From the NCBI GenBank assembly GCA_037444305.1, contig JBBIMP010000033.1:1-59636 (forward strand): 59,636 nt of DNA, read 5' to 3'. This DNA is from JBBIMP01 sp037444305 (GTDB lineage: Bacteria > Acidobacteriota > UBA6911). The notes under the pieces are model-generated. The model did not search any database and was not told the origin of the DNA. It saw only the letters and a list, made by a program, of their open reading frames with translations. Within the stretch, counting starts at the first letter, position 1. Each line of letters starts with the position of its first letter. Position numbers and translations under genes: made by a program. Of the stretch, positions 8,581 to 15,489 are shown one piece after another.

Positions 8581-9378
8581 ATGGAGAACAACCTGCTCTT
8601 CGCCTTCCTGCTCACGGCCGTGGCCGGATTCGCCACCGGCATCGGGAGCGCCTTCGCCTACCTGACCAATAGAACACACAGGGGATTCCTGGCGGCCTCC
8701 CTGGGATTCTCCGCCGGCGTAATGATCTACGTCTCCTTCGTGGAGTTGTTCCCCTATGGGCAGGACCTGCTGACCGCGGCGCTCGGGGAACGCACGGGCG
8801 CCATGGTCACGGCGGCAGCGTTCTTCGGCGGCATGATCCTGATCGCCGCAATCGACTTCCTGGTCCCGTCGTACGAGAACCCCCACGAGGGAGCCCTGGT
8901 GGAAGAGATGGGCCACGCCGCCGCCAACCACCGCCTGAAGCGGCTGGGCGTTTTCACCGCCGTGGCGATCGGAATCCACAACTTCCCCGAGGGCGTGGCC
9001 ACCTTCTTCGCCGCGCTCACCGATCCGGCGGTCGCCATCTCGGTCGCCGTGGCCATCGCCCTGCACAACATCCCCGAGGGCATCTCCATTTCGATCCCCG
9101 TCTACTATGCGACCGGGAGCCGCAAGAAGGCGTTCTGGTATTCTTTTCTCTCGGGGGCTTCGGAGCCGATCGGCGCCGTCGTGGGCCACCTGGTGCTGCG
9201 GCCCTACCTGTCGGACCAGATGCTGGGGATTGTCTTTGCGGCCGTGGCCGGGATCATGGTTTTCATTTCGCTCGACCAGCTGGTCCCGCATGCCAAGAAA
9301 TACGACGAGGGTCATGCATCCGTTTACGGCCTGATCAGCGGAATGGCTGTCATGGCGGGCACGCTCGCCATTTTTTAG
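8581..9378 (+). CDS. zupT: ZIP-family zinc/divalent metal transporter ZupT
   Basis: 265 residues, eight hydrophobic segments. The two family signatures are clear: HNFPEGVATFFAAL and HNIPEGISISIPVYYATG, which in ZIP proteins form the binuclear metal-transport site. A third metal-associated helix reads GASEPIGAVVGHL. It mediates uptake of Zn2+ and other divalent cations through the inner membrane. A GAAAGGGAAG lies just before the ATG at 8581. It lies 72 bases after the rubrerythrin gene and 18 bases before the radical SAM gene on the same strand, so a common transcript is likely; metal supply for the iron and zinc proteins nearby is a reasonable but unproven link. Confidence 0.93.
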   Translation: MENNLLFAFLLTAVAGFATGIGSAFAYLTNRTHRGFLAASLGFSAGVMIYVSFVELFPYGQDLLTAALGERTGAMVTAAAFFGGMILIAAIDFLVPSYENPHEGALVEEMGHAAANHRLKRLGVFTAVAIGIHNFPEGVATFFAALTDPAVAISVAVAIALHNIPEGISISIPVYYATGSRKKAFWYSFLSGASEPIGAVVGHLVLRPYLSDQMLGIVFAAVAGIMVFISLDQLVPHAKKYDEGHASVYGLISGMAVMAGTLAIF

Positions 9379-9396
9379 CATCTCCCGCTTGAACCC

Positions 9397-10563
9397 ATGA
9401 GTGACGAGCGGTTGCATCCGGAATACGAAGGCTACGAGCAGGGCCCGATCCGTCCGCCCAGCGAGGCGCGGAGCCTCTTTCTGCGCCTGACCCGGAACTG
9501 CCCCTGGAATCACTGCACATTCTGCCCGGTCTACAAGGGCGCACGCTTTTCGCTCCGCCCCGTCGAACACATCAAGAGAGACATAGACTCCATCCACCGC
9601 CACGTCGAGGCTCTCCTGGGAAAAACCGAAACCACGGGACGCCCCTCGCGCCGCGAGATGGCGGACCCGCTGTCGCTGTCCGACCCGGGCGAGCTGGCAG
9701 CCTTCCACGCGGCCTACACCTGGGTTTTCGGCGGCGGCATGAAATCCGTGTTCCTGCAGGACGCGAACTCCCTGGTCATGAAGCCGGAGCAGCTGCTCGA
9801 AGTCCTGCGCCACCTGCGGATGCGCTTCCCTGGGGTTGAGCGGATCACCTCCTACGCGCGGTCGCACACCCTGGCCCGCATGAAGGACGCCGACCTGAAA
9901 GCGCTCCGCGAGGCGGGCCTCAACAGGATCCACGTGGGCCTAGAGTCCGGCGCCGACGAGGTGCTGGAAATGACCCGCAAGGGGGTGACCGCCGAAAAGC
10001 ACATCGAGGCCGGACTCAAGGTGAAGCGGGCCGGCATCCAGCTTTCCGAGTACTGGATGCCCGGCCTCGGCGGCCGCCGCCTCTCGGAACTTCACGCCCG
10101 CGAATCCGCGCGCGTCCTGAGCCGGATCAATCCCGATTTCATCCGCCTGCGCACGCTCGGCCTGCCGGACAGCGCGCCGCTGGCCGCCGAGTATGCCGCC
10201 GGCCGCTTCGAGCCCTGCACCGAGACGGAGGTCGTGAGGGAGATCCTGTCCTTCATCGAAGCCCTGGACGGCGTCACCAGCATCGTGGCGAGCGACCACA
10301 TCCTGAACCTGCTGGGAGACCTCGAGGGCCAGCTGCCCCGCGACCGGCAGAAGATGATTGCCGCGGCCCGCGATTTCCTCGACCTGCCCGAAAAGGAGAG
10401 GATGCTCTACCAGGTCGGACGCCGGATGGGCATATTCCACTGCACCAGAGACCTGGAAGACCCCCTCCGCCGGGGAGGCGCCGAAGAGGCCTGCCGAAAC
10501 ATGGGAATCACCCCGGAAAACGTGGACCTGCTCTCGCGGGAATTTCTCCGCCGCTACATCTGA
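9397..10563 (+). CDS. Radical SAM protein with CX4CX2C cluster motif
   Basis: 388 residues. The [4Fe-4S]-SAM motif is TRNCPWNHCTFCPVYKG (Cys 35, 40 and 43), a CX4CX2C spacing used by a subgroup of radical SAM proteins with PWN in the loop. The TIM-barrel features follow: GGG region near AYTWVFGGGMKS, and the SAM-binding GLESGADEVLEMTRKGVTAE segment near residues 187-206. The C-terminal part (about 300-388) is helical and has no recognised extra domain. Substrate and reaction are unknown; the fold resembles the Elp3/oxygen-independent coproporphyrinogen oxidase superfamily. It closes the rubrerythrin-zupT gene run. Confidence 0.87.
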   Translation: MSDERLHPEYEGYEQGPIRPPSEARSLFLRLTRNCPWNHCTFCPVYKGARFSLRPVEHIKRDIDSIHRHVEALLGKTETTGRPSRREMADPLSLSDPGELAAFHAAYTWVFGGGMKSVFLQDANSLVMKPEQLLEVLRHLRMRFPGVERITSYARSHTLARMKDADLKALREAGLNRIHVGLESGADEVLEMTRKGVTAEKHIEAGLKVKRAGIQLSEYWMPGLGGRRLSELHARESARVLSRINPDFIRLRTLGLPDSAPLAAEYAAGRFEPCTETEVVREILSFIEALDGVTSIVASDHILNLLGDLEGQLPRDRQKMIAAARDFLDLPEKERMLYQVGRRMGIFHCTRDLEDPLRRGGAEEACRNMGITPENVDLLSREFLRRYI

Positions 10564-10742
10564 CCCGCTCGCTCCCCAACCACGGCCGTGCCCCGATCCG
10601 CTCGATGTTGCGATCCGGTCCACCTACCATATCTTGTGGCCATTGGGAAATCGAACTCCACATTTTGTTGTGTTCGTCAAACCAGCTGTGCTAGCATTCG
10701 TCATAATTGTATGCAGGCATAGCCCAATCGACGGAGGCGACC

Positions 10743-11855
10743 ATGAGAGTGATCGCGATCGTCAACCAGAAGGGCGGCTGCGGCAAGACGATTACCACTG
10801 TGAATCTCGGAGCCTTTCTTGCCCGGGAGCCGAGGCGGGTCCTGATAATCGACATGGATCCGCAGGCCCATGCCACCCTCGCACTGCGGAGGGATGGAAC
10901 GGATAGCGGCAGGACAATCCACGACGCTCTCATTGCCCCGGGGCGTTCCCCCGCATCGGAACTGCGGACCACCATCCGGCCGATCGCTTCCAGTCTGGAC
11001 CTTGTCCCCGCCGACATCCGCCTGAGCGCGGTTTCGGAGGAACTGGCGGGCGTGCCGGGCCGCGAGGACCGGCTGGCGCGGGCGCTCGAGCCGGTCCGTG
11101 CCGGTTATGACTACACCCTCATCGACTGCCCGCCGAATCTCGGCCTGCAGACCTTCATGGCGCTCAAGGCGTGCTCCGAAGCGATCATCCCGGTGGATCC
11201 CAGCTTCTTTTCGCTGCACGGGATTGCCAAGCTGCTCGAAACGCTGGAAGTCCTGGCAAGAAAAACCGGCCACGCGATATCGGCTCGCGCCCTGATAACG
11301 CTCTACCCGGGCAGGAGCGAATTCGTCCGGGCCGTGGCCGACGAACTCAGAACACACCTCGCGGACCGGATGTTCGCCACTACCATCCGGTACAGTGCCA
11401 AACTCGCCGAGGCCGCGAGCCACGCGCTGCCCGTCGCGGACTACTGCCGGCGCTGCGCCGGATTCGAGGATTACAGCGCGCTTGCGCAGGAGGTCCTCCT
11501 GCAGGAACAGGTCGCCGGTGTTGCCGCGGGGCTGCCGCCCGACGAGGTATCCCCGTCCCTCCGGGGCGCCGCGCTCCCTGTCATGGAAAAGGGCGTCCTC
11601 TTCACCTTATCGGCTCCCGGTGCACGCTGCGTTCAACTGGCCGGGGATTTCAACGGGTGGAAGGCGGAAGGCGGCGAGATGGAACCCAAAGGCGATCATT
11701 GGCAGAAGACCGTATTGCTTCCTCCCGGCCGGTACAGTTACCGCTACGTCGTCGACGGGTGCTGGCAGGCGGACCCGCTCAATCCCGACAGCGAAGTATC
11801 TCCTTTCGGCGAATTGAATTCCATCGTCGTGGTTCCTCACAGGAAGGCCGGCTAG
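10743..11855 (+). CDS. ParA/MinD-type ATPase fused to a C-terminal glycogen-binding-like (CBM48) domain
   Basis: 370 residues from the ATG preceded by CGGAGGCGACC. Residues 1 to about 255 are a ParA-type P-loop ATPase: deviant Walker A KGGCGKTITTVNLG, switch I IDMDPQAHAT, and Walker B-like YTLIDCPPNLG. Residues about 283-365 form an AMPK/CBM48-type beta-sandwich with the hallmark aromatic pattern AGDFNGWKAEGG...YSYRYVVDGCWQADP that in relatives binds alpha-glucan. The next gene begins 10 bases later and is probably its partner. ParA proteins position cargo on the nucleoid or regulate polysaccharide synthesis; linking one to a glucan sensor is unusual. No parB or parS is visible. Possible roles include control of glycogen or EPS; this is inference. 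Confidence 0.88.
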   Translation: MRVIAIVNQKGGCGKTITTVNLGAFLAREPRRVLIIDMDPQAHATLALRRDGTDSGRTIHDALIAPGRSPASELRTTIRPIASSLDLVPADIRLSAVSEELAGVPGREDRLARALEPVRAGYDYTLIDCPPNLGLQTFMALKACSEAIIPVDPSFFSLHGIAKLLETLEVLARKTGHAISARALITLYPGRSEFVRAVADELRTHLADRMFATTIRYSAKLAEAASHALPVADYCRRCAGFEDYSALAQEVLLQEQVAGVAAGLPPDEVSPSLRGAALPVMEKGVLFTLSAPGARCVQLAGDFNGWKAEGGEMEPKGDHWQKTVLLPPGRYSYRYVVDGCWQADPLNPDSEVSPFGELNSIVVVPHRKAG

Positions 11856-11865
11856 GCGGAGGTGC

Positions 11866-12477
11866 ATGTTGGAAACGGAACATCCTACGCACGAAAACCA
11901 TCGCCGTTCAGGCTCCTCCAGAACGCTCGGGCGCGGCCTGGAGGACATCTCGCATTTATTTCTGTCACAGGCAGCGGAGGAGACAGGCGCTCCCCTGCGG
12001 ACACCGCCCCATCTCGATTCCCTGATCCTGTTGAAGCCCGGCGCAGAGCCGACGCGGGAGCACCTCGCTTCGTTTTTGCGCAGTCAGGCCGCCGCACTCG
12101 AGCCGGGATTGAGGGTCATCGACACCTGTGTCCCTTGTGAGAACAGTGAACTCGTGGATCTCCTCGCACTCGACTCCGCAAGCCGGCTTGCCGTCGTGGA
12201 TTTTGAAACCGGATCCGGCGACGCGTTACTGCTCCGCGGCCTGAGCCATATCGACTGGATTGCGCGCAATACGCGCAACATCAGGCGCATGTACCAGGGT
12301 CAGGCGATCAACTTCACACTTCAACCGCGTCTTTTCCTCGTCGCCCCCCATTTCTCTCCTCTCCTCAAGAGCGCATCACGTCAGCTGGTTTCTCAGCAGA
12401 TTACCTGGTGCAAGTACCACCTGGTGGCCCTGCCCCGGGGGACGGGCATATTGTTCGAAGATCCAAGAACCGACTGA
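11866..12477 (+). CDS. ParA-associated protein with PD-(D/E)XK-like core (hypothetical)
   Basis: 203 residues. The N-terminus has a short basic segment, RTLGRGLEDISHLFL, that looks like a conserved docking motif. The centre (about 90-165) reads RLAVVDFETGSGDALLLRG, LSHIDWIARNTRNIRRMY and PRLFLVAPHFSPLL, the pattern seen in NucS/DUF91-like restriction-endonuclease folds (beta-strand with acidic residues, helix with DW, strand with hydrophobics). Whether the catalytic Lys of PD-(D/E)XK is present is doubtful: the expected D/E-x-K is replaced by DFET, so it may be inactive. The start is ATG after GGAGG. Tight linkage to the ParA-CBM48 gene argues for a shared complex. Confidence 0.72.
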   Translation: MLETEHPTHENHRRSGSSRTLGRGLEDISHLFLSQAAEETGAPLRTPPHLDSLILLKPGAEPTREHLASFLRSQAAALEPGLRVIDTCVPCENSELVDLLALDSASRLAVVDFETGSGDALLLRGLSHIDWIARNTRNIRRMYQGQAINFTLQPRLFLVAPHFSPLLKSASRQLVSQQITWCKYHLVALPRGTGILFEDPRTD

Positions 12478-12562
12478 GGTTCAGCCGACCCGAGAATCGC
12501 GTCCGGCATCATTGGTTGGGTAGACCGAAGACCTGGAGGGACTGTCTCAAGAAACCGCCGGC

Positions 12563-12590
12563 TTGCGCTTCCGGGGAACAGGATTATCAT
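12563..12590 (+). promoter_or_regulatory. Possible sigma70-like promoter for the DUF2934 gene
   Basis: TTGCGC, a 16-base spacer and TATCAT lie 20 bases upstream of the ATG at 12610, with GGAGG between. The -10 box is good and the -35 box is moderate. Confidence 0.35.
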
Positions 12591-12609
12591 TCTATTGGAG
12601 GATCTGCAT

Positions 12610-12879
12610 ATGAAAGGGAAGGCAAAAGGAACGCGCCTGGGTATCTCTCGATCCCGGCGCGCGGAGAAGTCTGACCTGCAGGCCCAGACAAAAGCCGGAG
12701 CAGCGGGCACTCCCATGGCAAGCGTTGAAGTGACGCCGGAAGAGCGGCATCAATTGATCGCCGTCACTGCTTATTTCCTTTCTGAGCGTCGGGGTTTTTC
12801 CCCAGGCCTGGAATTGCAGGACTGGCTGGAAGCCGAGACTCGGATCGACTCTAACCTCGGCGGCAGGCAGGTTCGATAG
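12610..12879 (+). CDS. DUF2934 family small protein
   Basis: 89 residues from the ATG at 12610, chosen because TTGGAGGATCTGCAT places a strong GGAGG 8 bases upstream. The N-terminal 40 residues are basic (KGKAKGTRLG, RSRRAEK). The C-terminal 45 residues match the DUF2934 pattern: VTPEERHQLIAVTAYFLSE, RRGFSPG and LELQDWLEAE. DUF2934 proteins are small, of unknown function, and frequent in Acidobacteriota and some Proteobacteria, sometimes stress-associated. The gene is isolated, 117 bases after the ParA partner, and has its own promoter-like sequence. Confidence 0.8.
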   Translation: MKGKAKGTRLGISRSRRAEKSDLQAQTKAGAAGTPMASVEVTPEERHQLIAVTAYFLSERRGFSPGLELQDWLEAETRIDSNLGGRQVR

Positions 12880-13135
12880 CTCGGGGAAGAGAATGAGTCA
12901 GAATCACCCGACCTCAGTTGCGGGCTTCCGATCTGCCCTCCGGCGATGGAGACGGCGCAGAGCCGCGGCACCGCACGCTATCGCCGGAAATTTGACCTGG
13001 ATCTCGGGGTGCTTTTGTAGTCAAGTCCGTTCCCGCGCTGACTGGAGAGGGAGCCCTATCTGGAGCCAACGCGATTGGCTGCGGTGCGCGCCCAGGAAGA
13101 CGCATTGCCGTGCCAACGAACCACAGCACATAGTC

Positions 13136-14428
13136 TCAGCCGATGCGGCTTGCCGATGTTGAGCCATCTCTCGGGGTCGGCCGCAGGTAGGCGCTCCAGT
13201 AACTCAGACCCACGAACAACCCGCCCCCGATAATGTTGCCGATAGTCACGGGGACCAGATTCTTCCAGAGAAAGCTGCCCCATCCAAGAACCACCGCATC
13301 GGCCGGGATTGGGGGAACCGCTCCGGCCCAGTCCTTGAGGAACAGTCCTGCCGGGATGAAGTACATGTTCGCGACGCTGTGCTCGAACCCGATTGCGACA
13401 AACGCCATGATCGGGAAGAAGATGGCGAAGATCTTGCCGATGGTGTGCTGAGAGGCCAGCGCCATCCAGACCGCCAGGCACACAAGCCAGTTGCAGCCGA
13501 TGGCCCGCGCGAGCGCTTCAACGAAGGGCAGCGAGACTTTGGCACACGCCACCCCTACCGCCGTGGCACCCAGCGCGCCGTTGCCTGCCTTCCATACACC
13601 CGAGAAGTAGAACAGCAACGCCAGCAAAATCGCGCCCAGGAAGTTGGCGACGTAGACCAGCGCCCAGCGCTTCATCATGGTGTTGAAAGTTATCTGTTTC
13701 GCCATGACGCTGGAGATCATCAGGTTGTTGCCGGTGAACAATTCGGCTCCCGCGATGACCACCAGCATCAGTCCTACACTGAAGACCGCTCCCGCCACCA
13801 GCCGCGCGACGCCCAGGCCGGCATGGGCGGCCAGATCGAATGTCGTGGCCGAAGCCAGGAGACCCCCGAAGCCGATGTACGCTCCGGCCAGAATGCCCAG
13901 AACGAACACGCTCAGCCATGGCGACGTTGCCTTCTTTACGCCAACCGTCCGTGCCACGGTTTCCGCGATCGTGGCCGGCGCCCGGTCCTCCGCGCTGGGC
14001 AGCGGGAACGACCAAGCCTTGATGATCGTTTCCACTCGGCCCAGCACCTTGCGCTCCTGCGCGACCTTGCCCTGGAGGGCTCTTTTGACGGCGAGCGTGA
14101 TCTCCTCCGGCGTGAAGGGCTTCGCCACGTAATCCATCGCGCCGCGCTTCATCGCTTCGGCGGCTCGTCCGACGGTGGGGAAGCCGCTGATCATCACCAC
14201 GGCGGCATCCGGCGCGCGGCGGTCGATCTCCTCCACAACGTCCATACCGTCAAAAGCAGGCATTTTCCAGTCGCAGAGGACCGCATCAAACGACTTTTCC
14301 GACAACAGTCGCAGGCCCTCGGCAGGATCCTGGGCGGTCGCAACGTCAAATCCCTCGGCTGTGAAGACCTTGCGGCATGAATCCAGGATCACCTGGTCGT
14401 CATCGATTACCAGTATTCTTCCAGGCAC
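13136..14428 (-). CDS. Response-regulator receiver domain fused to a formate/nitrite transporter (FNT) channel
   Basis: 430 residues. Residues 1-115 are a complete CheY-like receiver: acidic pocket VIDDD (8-12), phospho-acceptor Asp53 in LCDWKMP, Ser81 in MISGF and Lys103 in AKPFTP. A 45-residue linker leads to an FNT-family pentameric channel (about 165-415) with six transmembrane helices. It keeps the family signatures AGAELFTGNNLM (226-237) and GFEHSVANMYFIPAGL, whose His350 matches the conserved pore histidine. FNT proteins conduct formate, nitrite, hydrosulfide or lactate. Translation begins at GTG after AAGGAG. It is the last gene of a four-gene operon with a sensor kinase, so phosphorylation of the receiver probably gates or tunes the channel. 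The substrate is not determined. Confidence 0.93.
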   Translation of the reverse strand: MPGRILVIDDDQVILDSCRKVFTAEGFDVATAQDPAEGLRLLSEKSFDAVLCDWKMPAFDGMDVVEEIDRRAPDAAVVMISGFPTVGRAAEAMKRGAMDYVAKPFTPEEITLAVKRALQGKVAQERKVLGRVETIIKAWSFPLPSAEDRAPATIAETVARTVGVKKATSPWLSVFVLGILAGAYIGFGGLLASATTFDLAAHAGLGVARLVAGAVFSVGLMLVVIAGAELFTGNNLMISSVMAKQITFNTMMKRWALVYVANFLGAILLALLFYFSGVWKAGNGALGATAVGVACAKVSLPFVEALARAIGCNWLVCLAVWMALASQHTIGKIFAIFFPIMAFVAIGFEHSVANMYFIPAGLFLKDWAGAVPPIPADAVVLGWGSFLWKNLVPVTIGNIIGGGLFVGLSYWSAYLRPTPRDGSTSASRIG

Positions 14429-14489
14429 GGCGTCGGCTCCTTTGTTTGATGTTTTTGCGGGTGCCGTGCAGGAGTGCAGCGGCTTCTCT

Positions 14490-15116
14490 CTACCAGATTT
14501 CGGCGCTCAGCCGCTGTTCCAGCCAGCGTCGCTGCTTCTGGGTAAGAGGCCCCATGTGCTGTTCGAGCCAGGCGATATCCCCGGTCAGTAGCGCGAGCTT
14601 TTCCGCGGCGGTCAGCACATATGCCTCCAGCGCTTGGACTCCCTGGTAGTAGAGCTCGGCAACGAACTTTTCGTCCGTCGCGGCACGCTCGAGCACCTTG
14701 ATAATTTCTTCCTTGTGCACAACGGCCTGCTCCTCAACCGGCGCGGTGCCGGCAACCTCCAGGGCCGACGTCACCGCCTTGAGCAGGGTGTCGGGTGTGA
14801 AGGGTTTTTCCAGATAATCGGTGGCGCCCAGTTTCATCGCCTGGACGGCAGATTGCACGGTGGCATAGCCGGTAATGATAACCACAGGCAGACTGGGCTT
14901 CATACGCTTGATGTCGCGCAACACACGCATGCCTCCGATCTCCGGCATGCGGATGTCGGTCATTACCAGGTCATAGGGACGCTGGAGCGCCCAATCCAGT
15001 CCTTGGCGGCTGCTGAGCGTGACCTCAACCTCGTAGCTTTCTTCGGCCAGCGCCTTCTGAGCGCTGTCGAGGATGATTTGTTCGTCATCAATCACTAGAA
15101 TTCTTGGGGTTTTCAC
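14490..15116 (-). CDS. Response regulator with C-terminal helical LigA/Nif11-like module
   Basis: 208 residues. The receiver domain (1-120) has the acidic pocket (IDDE), phospho-acceptor Asp54 in MTDIRMP, Thr82 in IITGY and Lys104 in EKPFTP. A linker with Ala, Pro and Glu is followed by a helical module (about 140-208): EEIIKVLERAATDEKFVAEL, then ALEAYVLTAAEKLALLTGDI, then WLEQHMGPLTQKQ. The LT.aEk.ALL.GDI pattern resembles the small helical domains of LigA- or Nif11-like proteins, not a DNA-binding output. GTG start after AAGGAG. The start overlaps the end of the preceding receiver gene by 29 bases, implying coupled translation. Likely an intermediate or protein-interaction output in the relay controlling the FNT-fused protein. 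Confidence 0.88.
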   Translation of the reverse strand: MKTPRILVIDDEQIILDSAQKALAEESYEVEVTLSSRQGLDWALQRPYDLVMTDIRMPEIGGMRVLRDIKRMKPSLPVVIITGYATVQSAVQAMKLGATDYLEKPFTPDTLLKAVTSALEVAGTAPVEEQAVVHKEEIIKVLERAATDEKFVAELYYQGVQALEAYVLTAAEKLALLTGDIAWLEQHMGPLTQKQRRWLEQRLSAEIW

Positions 15117-15489
15117 GTTGCGGCTCCTTCCCTAAGATTGCTTGTACCACATCCAACAACTCCTCGGGGGTAAACGGCTTGGGTACGAATTCCGCCGCTC
15201 CTTCCGCCCGTGCCAGATTCTTCATTTCGGGGACTGCATACCCGCTGATCACGATGATGGGTTGGTCCGGGTACCGCTCCTTGATGCGGCGCATGCACCA
15301 CACGCCGTCGTGATGCGGCATCTTGATGTCCACGATGACGAGGTCTGGCCGTCGACGCTCCAAGGCCGCCAAGGCGGCATCGGCGCTCAGGGCCAAATCC
15401 ACCTCGTAGCCTTCAGCATCGAAAACGCGCCGGCAGCTGTCCAGCACTATCTGATCGTCATCAACAATCAACAGCCTGGCGGTCCGCAT
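15088..15489 (-). CDS. Single-domain response regulator
   Basis: 133 residues, receiver only. Acidic residues 10-12 (VDDD), phospho-acceptor Asp54 (IVDIKMP), Ser82 (VISGY) and Lys104 (PKPFTP) are all present, so it should be phosphorylatable. The C-terminal 15 residues are a polar tail. ATG after GGAGG with 6-base spacing. The start lies inside the 3' end of the kinase gene (29-base overlap) and its own 3' end overlaps the next receiver gene by 29 bases. Lacking an output domain, it probably shuttles phosphate or competes with the two multidomain receivers for the same kinase. Confidence 0.93.
   Translation of the reverse strand: MRTARLLIVDDDQIVLDSCRRVFDAEGYEVDLALSADAALAALERRRPDLVIVDIKMPHHDGVWCMRRIKERYPDQPIIVISGYAVPEMKNLARAEGAAEFVPKPFTPEELLDVVQAILGKEPQRENPKNSSD

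Noticed and set aside
5399..9933. Long minus-strand ORFs opposite the NfnAB-type, rubrerythrin and zupT genes
   Set aside because: Antisense shadows with His/Arg/Ala-rich composition and no domain; the plus strand has full families.
12880..13135. Small ORFs in the convergent gap between the DUF2934 gene and the FNT operon
   Set aside because: No start context, homology or composition support; treated as intergenic.
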